From assembly GCF_916700565.1 (NCBI RefSeq), contig NZ_CAKAKO010000006.1:620001-684000 (forward strand): 64,000 bases of DNA. The letters are read 5' to 3'. A model generated the notes under the pieces. It was not told where the DNA came from and searched no databases. It saw only the letters and a program-made list of their open reading frames with translations. Every line of letters starts with the position of its first letter. The stretch's first letter is position 1. A program made the translations under genes and the position numbers. This DNA comes from Xenophilus sp. Marseille-Q4582 (GTDB lineage: Bacteria; Pseudomonadota; Gammaproteobacteria; Burkholderiales; Burkholderiaceae_C). Shown here piece after piece: positions 56,808 to 64,000 of the stretch.

Positions 56808-58019
56808 TTAGCCCGCCTGTATTGTTGAACCAACAGATGCTTCCTGGGTGCCTGCCTCGAGGAGAACCCGATGGATCGCCGCGCAAGTCTTTTCGATTTC
56901 CTGCGCCTGCAAGGTGGGGTGCACGAGAAACATGAGGCTCGTCTCTCCCAACACCCAGGCCCCCGGCAGGCGGCGTGCGGGTCGCCAGCCGGTGTCGTCG
57001 AAGGCACGCTCCATGTAGACCTCCGAGCAGGAGCCCTGGAAGCACGGCACCCCCTGCCCCTGGATCGCCTCCACGATGCGGTCACGGCTCCAGCCGGGCG
57101 CCAGGCGCTCCGGCCTGACGTAGACGTAGCACTTGTAGCAGGCGTGGGAAACGGAGGCCGGGACCGGCGGCACCCACATACAGGCATGGGCGCTGCAGGC
57201 CTCCCAGATCGCCCGGGCGTTGCGCTGGCGCGCCGCCGTCCATTGCGGCATGCGCCGCAGCTGGATGCGCCCCAGGGCGGCCTGCATCTCGAGCATGCGC
57301 CAATTGGTGCCGAAGCCGCGGTGCAGCCAGCGAAAGCCCGGCGGATGCTGCTGTTCGTACACCGCCTCCCAGCTCTTGCCGTGGTCCTTGTATTCCCACA
57401 TGCGGCGCCAGAGTTCGGGATCGTTGGTGCTGACCATGCCGCCCTCCCCGCCCGTACTCATGATCTTGTCCTGGCAGAAGGACCAGGCACCGATGTCCCC
57501 GAGCGTTCCGACGGCGCGCCCCTTGTAGCGCGCGCCATGGGCCTGCGCGCAGTCCTCGATCACACGCAGCCGGTGCGCGCGCGCCAGCGCCAGGATCGGG
57601 TCCATGTCGCAAGGCCAGCCCGCCAGATGCACGCAGATGATGGCGCGCGTGCGCGGCGTGATGACGCGCGCGATGGTGGCGGCGCTGATGTTGCCGCTGT
57701 CGTGCTCCACGTCGGCGAACACGGGGACCGCGCCCGCATTCACCACGCACGAGACGCTGGCGATGAAGGTGCGCGGCGTGACGATCACCTCGTCGCCCGG
57801 CCCGATGTCCAGGGCCTTGAGCGCCAGGTCGAGCGCGAGCGTGCCGTTGGCCAGGGCCACGGCATGGGCGCAGCCCAGCCAGTCGGCGAACTCGCGTTCG
57901 AAGGCGCGGCAGGCATCGCCGGTCCAGTAGTTGACGCGGTTGGACAGCAGCACCTGCTGCACGGCCTCGGCCTCTTCCTCGGTGAAACTGGGCCAGTCGG
58001 GAAACGCGGTGTTCAGCAT
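56808..58019 (-). CDS. DegT/DnrJ/EryC1-type sugar aminotransferase (PglE-like)
   Basis: A 403-residue PLP aminotransferase. The Schiff-base lysine is in SFCQDKIMSTGGEGGM, with EDCAQAHGARYKG and FIASVSCVVNAGAVPVFADVE before it and the arginine-rich MLEMQAALGRIQL after. It would transfer an amino group to the 4-keto sugar made by the downstream-coded dehydratase. With the PglC- and PglD-like genes immediately upstream it completes a bacillosamine-type pathway. It lies three bases after the acetyltransferase stop, in one operon. Confidence 0.9.
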   Translation of the reverse strand: MLNTAFPDWPSFTEEEAEAVQQVLLSNRVNYWTGDACRAFEREFADWLGCAHAVALANGTLALDLALKALDIGPGDEVIVTPRTFIASVSCVVNAGAVPVFADVEHDSGNISAATIARVITPRTRAIICVHLAGWPCDMDPILALARAHRLRVIEDCAQAHGARYKGRAVGTLGDIGAWSFCQDKIMSTGGEGGMVSTNDPELWRRMWEYKDHGKSWEAVYEQQHPPGFRWLHRGFGTNWRMLEMQAALGRIQLRRMPQWTAARQRNARAIWEACSAHACMWVPPVPASVSHACYKCYVYVRPERLAPGWSRDRIVEAIQGQGVPCFQGSCSEVYMERAFDDTGWRPARRLPGAWVLGETSLMFLVHPTLQAQEIEKTCAAIHRVLLEAGTQEASVGSTIQAG

Positions 58020-58022
58020 TCT

Positions 58023-58694
58023 TCACTCCTTGGGCGCGAGCAGACGCGCCGGGTTGCCTGCCACGGTGGTCGCGGCGGCCACGCTGCGTGTGACCACCGC
58101 CCCCATGCCCACCACGGCGCCGCGCCCGATGACCAGGGGCGCACCCGGGCGCCCCTGACGAATCACCGCGCCCGTGCCGATGTAGGCGTGGTCTTCGATC
58201 ACCACGTTGCCGTTGCAGCACACGCCGGGCGCGAAGGTCACGTAGTCGCCGATCACGCAGTCGTGCTCGACGTAGCTGTAGAGGTTGGCGTGGAAATGGC
58301 GGCCGATGCGGATGTTGGAGGTGAGCGTGACGAAGGGGCTGAGCGCCGCCCCTTCGCCCAGGACCACGTCGTCCATGCGCACCACGTTGGCCGCGGCCAC
58401 CGTCCAGGCCTGCACGCCGGCGGCGGCGCAGCGCGCGGCCAGCCGGGCGCGCACCTGGCCGTCGGCGATCGCCAGCACGGCGTGGCGCGTGGAGGCCGGC
58501 GCCTGCAGGAACGCCTGGAAGCCCAGCACCCGCTGGCCGTTGACGACCGGCGCCGTCGCCCCGTCGTCCACGAAGACCAGGCGCTCGGGCGGCACGCCCT
58601 GGCGCGCCAGTTGCTCACGCGCCAGCGGCATGATGGAGCGGCCACAGCCGCTGGCGCCGTACACGGCATAGAGCGGGGGCGGCGCGGCGGTCAC
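58023..58694 (-). CDS. Hexapeptide-repeat sugar O/N-acetyltransferase (PglD/NeuD-like)
   Basis: A 223-residue acetyltransferase of the NeuD/PglD family. An N-terminal Rossmann-like part (LYAVYGASGCGRSIMPLAREQ) precedes a left-handed beta-helix from about residue 110 (VLGEGAALSPFVTLTSNIRIG to VVGMGAVVTRSV). The catalytic-type histidine is in YSYVEHDCVIGDY, matching PglD. It would acetylate the 4-amino group of a UDP-amino sugar. The GTG start at 58694 forms a four-base overlap with the sugar-transferase stop. Confidence 0.85.
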   Translation of the reverse strand: MTAAPPPLYAVYGASGCGRSIMPLAREQLARQGVPPERLVFVDDGATAPVVNGQRVLGFQAFLQAPASTRHAVLAIADGQVRARLAARCAAAGVQAWTVAAANVVRMDDVVLGEGAALSPFVTLTSNIRIGRHFHANLYSYVEHDCVIGDYVTFAPGVCCNGNVVIEDHAYIGTGAVIRQGRPGAPLVIGRGAVVGMGAVVTRSVAAATTVAGNPARLLAPKE

Positions 58695-59302
58695 GGGCGC
58701 CCCTCCGGTCGCGCGGCGGAGCCGGTGAACCGCGGCATGGTGGCTTCGCCGGCTGCGCTCACGCCATCGCGCGCCAGCACCTTGCCGGCCGTGCGGGCCA
58801 GGATGCGCAGGTCGAGCGCGAAGCTGCGGTGGTCGACGTACCAGACGTCGAGCGCGAATTTCTGCTCCCACGACAAGGCGTTGCGGCCATTGATCTGCGC
58901 CCAGCCCGTGATGCCGGGGCGGACCTCGTGACGGCGCGCCTGCTCGGCCGTGTACAGCGGCAGGTACTCCATCAGCAACGGCCGCGGGCCCACCAGGCTC
59001 ATGTGCCCCAGCAGCACGTTCCACAGCTCGGGCAGTTCGTCCAGGCTGGTGGCGCGCAGTGCCCTGCCGAAGGGCGTCAGGCGATGGTCGTCGGCCAGCA
59101 GCCGGCCCTGGCCGTCGCGCGCCTCGGTCATGGTGCGGAACTTGACCATGGCGAAGGGGCGCCCGTGCAGCCCCGGCCGGCGCTGCACGAAAAGCGGCGG
59201 CGCGCGCAGCGCCACGGCCACGGCCACGGCCAGGGCGAGCAGCACGGGCGCCAGCAGCAGCAGCAGCGACAACGCCACCCCGATGTCGAACAATCGCTTC
59301 AT
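58691..59302 (-). CDS. Undecaprenyl-phosphate sugar-1-phosphate transferase, PglC-type
   Basis: A 203-residue monotopic phosphoglycosyl transferase, matching the short PglC form rather than the long WbaP form. It has one N-terminal hydrophobic segment (about 8-33) and the catalytic core KFRTMTEARDGQG, SLDELPELWNVLLGHMSLVGPRP and GITGWAQINGRN. It loads the first sugar phosphate on undecaprenyl phosphate. With PglD/E/F-like neighbours that sugar is probably di-N-acetylbacillosamine. It overlaps both neighbours by four bases. Confidence 0.92.
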   Translation of the reverse strand: MKRLFDIGVALSLLLLLAPVLLALAVAVAVALRAPPLFVQRRPGLHGRPFAMVKFRTMTEARDGQGRLLADDHRLTPFGRALRATSLDELPELWNVLLGHMSLVGPRPLLMEYLPLYTAEQARRHEVRPGITGWAQINGRNALSWEQKFALDVWYVDHRSFALDLRILARTAGKVLARDGVSAAGEATMPRFTGSAARPEGRP

Positions 59303-60489
59303 GCGGCCTCCTGTGCGGGGGTTCCGTCGATCAAGGCGTCGATGTGCGCATAGCTCAGGCGCCGGTCGAACTGCCTGAGGAGCGCGGGCGCCACACTGCC
59401 GTCGTGCCGAAGCGCCCGAACGGCGTCGACGGCCGCATGGAAGCTGGCGATGTGCCCGGCGCGGTACTGGACGGCCGGCGCCTGTGCCAGGAGTTGCCGC
59501 ACCTCCGCATTGGTCTGGCTGGAGATGATGGGCTTGCCCAGCATCAGGTAGTCGGAGAGCTTGTTGGTCACGCTCTGCTGCGCGGCCTGCTTGATGGGGT
59601 TGACCAGGCAGTCGGCCCCCTTGGCGATGGCGATCATTTCGTCGTAGGGCACGAAGCCATGGAAATGCACGTTCGGGGGGGCGCGCCGCGCCAGTCGCGC
59701 GCGCAGGGGGCCGTCGCCCAGGATGTGCAGCTGGCAGGGAAGGCGGGGCCCGGCCAGGCCCGCGAATGCGTCCACGAGCGTCTGCAGGTCGTAGCTGTGG
59801 CCCAGCGTGCCGGCGTAGACGAAGTGCATGGAGCCGGCCGGCAGCGCGCGCGCGGCGACGGCATCGATGCGGGCCTTGTCGGAGCCGATGTACACCACCT
59901 GGCCGGTGGCCTGCCTGTTGGCCTGGCGCGCGCGCGCCAGATAGGTCCGCGACACGGCCACCAGGTGGTCGGCCGCCCCGTAGGCCCGGTCGGCCTTGGC
60001 GGCGAAGGGCATCAGCGGCCTGGGCAGGCGGCTGGCCCACGGCAGCAGCGCCGAGATGGCTTCTGGCCACAGGTCCTGCACGTCGATGGCAAGGCGAAAG
60101 CCATGGCGTTCCTTCAGGCGCCCCAGCAGGATGTTGGTCTGCAGCAGCGGCAGGGCCGAATACACCAGGTCGAAGGGACGCCGCGGCAGTTCGTCCTGCA
60201 GCCACTGCTTCAGGTGACGCACGAACACGGCATGGCTGCGCAAGCGCGCCAGCGAGACGTTTCCCGCATAGCCCGGCTCATCGATGAGGATCAGCCGCAA
60301 TCCTTCGCACTGCACCCGCCGGTCGCGTTGCCGCTTGTCGAAATGGCGGAAGGCGCTGGTCACCAGCGTCACTTCGCAACGGGCCGCCGCGCGCTGCGCC
60401 AGATAGAGGAAGCGGTTGAAGTAGGCCTCCCCCGGCAGGGAGCAGAAGGGGGCGATGACGAGCAGGCGCTTGTTCGTCGTGTGCGTCAT
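59299..60489 (-). CDS. Glycosyltransferase family 4 protein
   Basis: A 396-residue GT-B glycosyltransferase. The N-terminal domain starts LLVIAPFCSLPGEAYFNRFLYLA and contains FDLVYSALPLLQTNI and AIDVQDLWPEAI. The C-terminal nucleotide-sugar domain has HFVYAGTLGHSYDLQTLVDAF, LHILGDGPLRARL and VHFHGFVPYDEM. It should add the second sugar of the repeat unit. Donor and acceptor cannot be read. It is translationally coupled to the sugar transferase gene by a four-base overlap. Confidence 0.9.
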   Translation of the reverse strand: MTHTTNKRLLVIAPFCSLPGEAYFNRFLYLAQRAAARCEVTLVTSAFRHFDKRQRDRRVQCEGLRLILIDEPGYAGNVSLARLRSHAVFVRHLKQWLQDELPRRPFDLVYSALPLLQTNILLGRLKERHGFRLAIDVQDLWPEAISALLPWASRLPRPLMPFAAKADRAYGAADHLVAVSRTYLARARQANRQATGQVVYIGSDKARIDAVAARALPAGSMHFVYAGTLGHSYDLQTLVDAFAGLAGPRLPCQLHILGDGPLRARLARRAPPNVHFHGFVPYDEMIAIAKGADCLVNPIKQAAQQSVTNKLSDYLMLGKPIISSQTNAEVRQLLAQAPAVQYRAGHIASFHAAVDAVRALRHDGSVAPALLRQFDRRLSYAHIDALIDGTPAQEAA

Positions 60490-60499
60490 GGCTGGGTCC

Positions 60500-61480
60500 T
60501 CATGACCGGAACATCATCTGGCGCGCCCCGCTGTGCAGGAACAGCAGCAGTCCCATGGGCAGGAAGTACAGCCACACGAACTGCAGCACCGACGCGCGCG
60601 TGTAGCGGCCCGAGCCCTGGTAGCACAGGTACAGAAAGCTCTGCAGCGCCAGCACCGAGATCCAGTTGCGCGAGATGATCCAGTTGGTGAAAGGCGTGAG
60701 CGACACCAGCAGCCCCATGGCGAACAGCGCCGCGCTTTGCAGTTGCACGTTGTCTGCCAGCCTCGCAGCGCTGTCGGCACCGGCAACCTCGCGCCGGCGC
60801 AGCCGCGCGAGCCACACGAGGTAGAGCGACAGCCCTGCGTACAGCGCGATCTTCCAGAAAGGCTCTTCGAGCACGTCGGCCCCGGTTTCGAAGGCGGCCA
60901 GCACGGCGTCGTTCAAGGACAGCAGCACCACGGCAGCCAGCACCAGCAGCGCGCCCATCACCCGGTAGGTGGCCCGCAGCCGCCGCAGGAACACGGGCAG
61001 CAGGGCCGGCAGCAGCAGCAGCGAGCCGTTGTGCGCGAACAGCGCCAGCAGCGCCAGCAGCAAGGTCCGGCGCGGCCGTTCGTTGACCGCCGCGACTGCC
61101 GCGCCGGCCAGCAAGGCGAAGGCCACGTACTGGCGCAGGACGTTGAAGCTCAGCAGCACGAAGGCGAAGGACACGTAGAAAAAGGCAAAGCGATGGCCCA
61201 CGAAGCCCGCGTTCCGGCACGCCAGCCCCACCACCGCGGCCACGACGAGGTCCAGCACCATCAACTGCTGGGCCAGGTCCAGGTGCGGCGACAGGGCTGA
61301 CAGCAGGTCCATGGCGCCCCAGGACACCCATTCCTTCAGGTAGTAGGCGGACCACTCGAGCACCCCTTCGCGCAGGATCACGTCGTAGCGCTCCACGTCG
61401 ACCCCGAAGGGCGCCGAAGCCTTCACCCAGAAATTCAGCAGCAGCAGCAAAAAGGCGAGCCCGCCCACCAGCGCTTTCAT
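60500..61480 (-). CDS. EpsG-family polysaccharide polymerase-like membrane protein
   Basis: A 326-residue polytopic membrane protein with about nine helices. The EpsG-type mark LLSFNVLRQYVAFALL (N-x-x-R-Q in a helix) and an early loop with charged residues (PFGVDVERYDVILREGVLEW) are present. EpsG/Wzy proteins join lipid-linked repeat units in the periplasm. It is the only polymerase candidate in the visible part of the locus. Gaps to neighbours are six and ten bases, so it is within the operon. Confidence 0.82.
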   Translation of the reverse strand: MKALVGGLAFLLLLLNFWVKASAPFGVDVERYDVILREGVLEWSAYYLKEWVSWGAMDLLSALSPHLDLAQQLMVLDLVVAAVVGLACRNAGFVGHRFAFFYVSFAFVLLSFNVLRQYVAFALLAGAAVAAVNERPRRTLLLALLALFAHNGSLLLLPALLPVFLRRLRATYRVMGALLVLAAVVLLSLNDAVLAAFETGADVLEEPFWKIALYAGLSLYLVWLARLRRREVAGADSAARLADNVQLQSAALFAMGLLVSLTPFTNWIISRNWISVLALQSFLYLCYQGSGRYTRASVLQFVWLYFLPMGLLLFLHSGARQMMFRS

Positions 61481-61486
61481 GGCGGT

Positions 61487-62188
61487 TCAATGAAATATCA
61501 GCCATACCGTGGCGATCAATGCCGGCGACACCACCGCAATTCCGAGTATCTTTCCCAGGAAAACGGAGAAATAGCCGTCGTCGGCATTTCCGGATTCCTC
61601 GGACACCGCGAGATGGGGATTGGTGTAAAAATTCAGCAGCAGCGAACCAATGCCCGAGACCACCCCCGTCAATTGAAGGATGGAACCCCGGTAATCAAAA
61701 TGGTAGATGGCCACCAGGTTCAGCACGAAAGACACGGAAACGAACAACCCGGTGGTGACGGCCGAGGAATAGAAGAACGAAGCGACGAATCTGCCTTTCA
61801 AAGGGGAAATTCCAGGCGTGCCCGTCCATCGCATGGCTGAAAAGGAGTGCACGCGGTAGCCGTTTTGCCGGATCTTGCCCAGCACCTGGCAAAAGGACGC
61901 ATTGACCGCGCCCCAGAACAGGTAGACGGCCGACGTCCCGAGCGCCGCCAGCACCAGGCTCCACGCCGTGAGCTGCAGCAGCTGCGCCGCGCCCATGCCG
62001 GTGTCCACGCGAAAGCCGATCAGCGGGCCGATCAGAAAGCCCAGGAAGCGGTTGAGCGAGAGGATCGCGTTGTGGAAGCTGTAGCCCAGCGACACGCTGC
62101 CGATGCGCCAGCCTGCGTAGCGGGCGATGAGCGCCGACGACTCGACGGTGACGAACAGGAAGAAGATGACGACGATCAGGGCGTCCAA
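61487..62188 (-). CDS. Amj-like (DUF2837) membrane protein, candidate repeat-unit flippase
   Basis: About 233 residues with six or seven helices. The N-terminal half, VESSALIARYAGWRIGSVSLGY then SFHNAILSLNRFLGFLIGPLIG and FRVDTG, strongly recalls the Amj/DUF2837 lipid II flippase family (R-x-AG-x-R, SLSLFN, R-x-x-N, Q/G-P-L-x-G). Amj replaces MurJ in some Firmicutes. No MATE-type Wzx is seen here, so it may flip the polysaccharide unit. The gene is visibly less GC-rich in its 3' half. The TTG at 62188 has AAGG upstream; an ATG at 62230 would overlap the upstream gene by 38 bases. Assignment is by eye. Confidence 0.7.
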   Translation of the reverse strand: MDALIVVIFFLFVTVESSALIARYAGWRIGSVSLGYSFHNAILSLNRFLGFLIGPLIGFRVDTGMGAAQLLQLTAWSLVLAALGTSAVYLFWGAVNASFCQVLGKIRQNGYRVHSFSAMRWTGTPGISPLKGRFVASFFYSSAVTTGLFVSVSFVLNLVAIYHFDYRGSILQLTGVVSGIGSLLLNFYTNPHLAVSEESGNADDGYFSVFLGKILGIAVVSPALIATVWLIFH

Positions 62189-62192
62189 GATG

Positions 62193-63272
62193 TCAACCTT
62201 GCGTCTGGGCGCGCAGCACCTGGCGCGCATGGTGGTGGATCTCGTCGATCACCGAGGCGGCGACACGCTCGCCGGTCACCAGCGACCCGGCGGTGCGCAG
62301 ATCGAAGTGGGCCGGCAGGAGCGTGGGCAGCCGCGGCGTGAGCCCGACGCCCGCCATCGCGTCGAGGTACTTGGTGCCGTCGCCGTACACCGCGCGCCGG
62401 TCCTGTGCGAAGTTGACCAGCGCGCAAGGCACGCCGTAGCTCTGGCAGGCGATGAAGCAATGCATGGCCGACGTGACCACCAGCGGCGCCGCGCACAGGA
62501 TGTCGATGAAACGTTCGATGTCGGTCGCCGCCGCCGCTTCGATCGACAGTTCCACCACCCCCTCGGGCAGGGCCAGGGGCAGGTGGCGGTGGTTCATGTG
62601 GCGCACCAGCAGGACCTGGGCGTCCAGGCGCACCGGTCGGGGGGTGTACAGCCGCGACAGGATGAAGCCCAGGTCGCCGAAGCGGTCCACGCTCGGGCCG
62701 CCCGAGCGTCGCAAGGCCGTCGCCGTGTGCGGTCCGCGCACCGAGTGGTAGGTGGCATGGCGGTGCATGCGCGCGCCCTCGTGCGCGGCGCCCGCACCCA
62801 GCACGTGGGCGTGGGCGCCAATGGCCGGCGCCAGCGATCCGACAGCCACCCAATGCGGCAAGGCGGGTGCGCGGTAGTCATCCACCAGCTCGATCGCACG
62901 GCCACTCAGCCGGTGCAGCAGGTAGGGAGACAGCCAGTCGCCGAAGTTTCCGGGCGAAGGCCCGTCGGCCCAGAGCAGCTTCAGCGCGGGCTGGGCCCCG
63001 GCCTGACGGTACTGGCCGAAGGCCCGCGCCCAGCGCGCCTGCCCCTGCGCGTGCGCGCCGGCCGCATCGGCGTGCCCATCCAGCCAATGCACGTCCTGGG
63101 CGGCGTCCAGCAGGCCGCGCTTGGCCGCTTCGAGCGCATGCTCGAAAGTCATGGGAATGCGGCCTTGCGCCGCGCGCCGCGCGCGCGCCACGCGCAGGTG
63201 GCCGCGCACGCGCCGGCCCGCGTTGAGCATCGGGTAGGGAAGCCGGAGGGCCAGACTCTTGAGCTGCGACAT
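62193..63272 (-). CDS. Polysaccharide pyruvyltransferase family protein
   Basis: A 359-residue protein. The family marks are GPSPGNFGDWLSPYLLHRLSG near residue 110, VLGAGAAHEGA and a late VVTSAMHCFIACQSYGVPCALVNF, the usual SxxHxxI/F-x-A element of pyruvyltransferases. It would transfer pyruvate from PEP onto a sugar of the repeat unit, giving an acidic ketal. The start at 63272 is chosen because the frame further upstream is low-quality. It ends just before the Amj-like gene. Confidence 0.82.
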   Translation of the reverse strand: MSQLKSLALRLPYPMLNAGRRVRGHLRVARARRAAQGRIPMTFEHALEAAKRGLLDAAQDVHWLDGHADAAGAHAQGQARWARAFGQYRQAGAQPALKLLWADGPSPGNFGDWLSPYLLHRLSGRAIELVDDYRAPALPHWVAVGSLAPAIGAHAHVLGAGAAHEGARMHRHATYHSVRGPHTATALRRSGGPSVDRFGDLGFILSRLYTPRPVRLDAQVLLVRHMNHRHLPLALPEGVVELSIEAAAATDIERFIDILCAAPLVVTSAMHCFIACQSYGVPCALVNFAQDRRAVYGDGTKYLDAMAGVGLTPRLPTLLPAHFDLRTAGSLVTGERVAASVIDEIHHHARQVLRAQTQG

Positions 63273-63361
63273 GGCGTTCAAAGGGTTTCGGCATGAGGGT
63301 CGGAAGGATGGGCCGCGCGCGAACGCGCGGTCGCTGCGGGGGCAGCCGCCCTGGGTCGCCC

Positions 63362-64000
63362 CTAGCGGTTGCGCTCGCGCACGTCGCTGGCGTTGTTGAC
63401 GGCCTGGCTGGTGTTGCTCACCGCCTGGGTCGAGGGCAGGATCAGGCTGACGACGCGGTTCCACCGCACCAGCGGAACCGGATCCACGTACACCACGTCG
63501 TGCGCATCCAGCTGGAACTGCTGCGCCACCGCCAGCGCGGCGGGGTTGCGGGCGTCCAGGTGGAAGATCGCCGGCTCGCCCATGGCGCCCTGCCGGATCA
63601 CGTAGATCTGGCTCGGATCGCTGCTTGCGGCGGCGGGCCCGCCCGCTTCGCCCAGCGCCTCGCTCAGGCTCAGGCGACCATTGCTGCGCATCGGCAGGGC
63701 CAGCGGCGTCACGACCTCCCCCATCACGAAGACCTTGCTGTCCTCGCGATGCGCGACCCGCAGAACGTCGCCGTGGCGCAGCGGAATCTCGTTGGCGTTG
63801 CGCCCGGCTTCGCGCAGCCGCGTCAGATCCAGCGGGATGGAAACACCGTCGCGCAGCAGCGTCAGCGCTGCGCGGTTTCCGTTGCCGGTGATGCCGCCCG
63901 CACGGTTGAGGGCTTCGCTCAGCGTCATCGGCACGTCCGTGACGATCTGAGAGCCGGGCGAACGCACCTCGCCTTCCACGTACACGCGGCGGCTGCGAAA
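63362..64000 (-). CDS. Polysaccharide export outer-membrane protein (Wza-like), 5' end outside window
   Basis: Only the C-terminal 212 residues are inside the window. They contain two SLBB-type repeats (VYVEGEVRSPGSQIVTDVPM with LSEALNRAGGIT, and VFVMGEVVTPLALPMRSNGR with LSEALGEAGG). A terminal segment (VVYVDPVPLVRWNRVVSLILPS) corresponds to the outer-membrane helix. Wza forms the export channel for capsule or EPS and works with Wzc, here encoded on the other strand. It is the first visible gene of the minus-strand set. Confidence 0.88.
   Translation of the reverse strand, partial: FRSRRVYVEGEVRSPGSQIVTDVPMTLSEALNRAGGITGNGNRAALTLLRDGVSIPLDLTRLREAGRNANEIPLRHGDVLRVAHREDSKVFVMGEVVTPLALPMRSNGRLSLSEALGEAGGPAAASSDPSQIYVIRQGAMGEPAIFHLDARNPAALAVAQQFQLDAHDVVYVDPVPLVRWNRVVSLILPSTQAVSNTSQAVNNASDVRERNR

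Overview
This 64 kb window is GC-rich, densely packed chromosomal DNA that looks like a member of the Burkholderiales, most likely Comamonadaceae. The evidence is the gene content and order (bamC, pyrG-kdsA-eno-ftsB, tsaE-amiC-mutL-miaA), the orphan TctC/Bug-type periplasmic receptors, several lipoproteins, and frequent GTG/TTG starts with ATGA overlaps. I saw no tRNA, rRNA, CRISPR array or complete insertion sequence. Placement below family level is inference.

Region 1 (1-31831) is mostly housekeeping. It begins inside bamC, then carries an MBL-fold hydrolase, a small Pro/Ala-rich lipoprotein, a RoxA-like JmjC oxygenase divergent from a SlyD-like isomerase, a glycine-zipper lipoprotein, dut and coaBC. 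Next come pyrG-kdsA-DUF1330-eno-ftsB, two unrecognised proteins, hslO (Hsp33), a gamma-carbonic-anhydrase-like protein and a DUF455 ferritin-like protein. Two orphan TctC receptors flank xerD. An AEC-type transporter is followed by a gene that joins an alpha/beta-hydrolase domain to a JmjC/cupin-8 domain. Then come queG, tsaE, amiC, a second glycine-zipper lipoprotein, dedA, mutL, a lipoprotein hydrolase, a Bcr/CflA exporter and miaA.

Region 2 (31828-51013) looks like an Att-type ABC export locus that has been pulled apart. The ATPase lies at 31828-32526, its likely FtsX-type permease at 44173-46746 and the AttH/CrtC-like lipocalin protein at 49940-51013. About 11.6 kb separates ATPase from permease. 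That interval holds two decayed gene fragments (Hpt-like and NodT-like), an alpha/beta hydrolase, a 1227-residue delta-60-repeat surface or secreted protein, a NarL-type response regulator with a 7TM-type histidine kinase, a 5'-nucleotidase lipoprotein and a GNAT enzyme. An 18-bp dyad is shared by the leader regions of the large protein gene and the regulator gene, so the two-component system may control both.

Region 3 (51529-64000) is a capsule/exopolysaccharide locus. A low-molecular-weight tyrosine phosphatase and a Wzc-type tyrosine kinase run on the plus strand and converge on a minus-strand series. That series starts beyond the window with Wza, then pyruvyltransferase, an Amj-like membrane protein, an EpsG/Wzy-like polymerase, a GT4 glycosyltransferase, a PglC-like sugar-phosphate transferase, a PglD-like acetyltransferase, a PglE-like aminotransferase and, after an AT-rich gap, a PglF/CapD-like dehydratase. 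Together the four Pgl-like genes would make and load di-N-acetylbacillosamine or a close relative as the first sugar of the repeat unit. No MATE-type Wzx is visible in the window, so the Amj-like protein is a candidate flippase. A precisely centred 124-bp imperfect palindrome lies between the two converging units.
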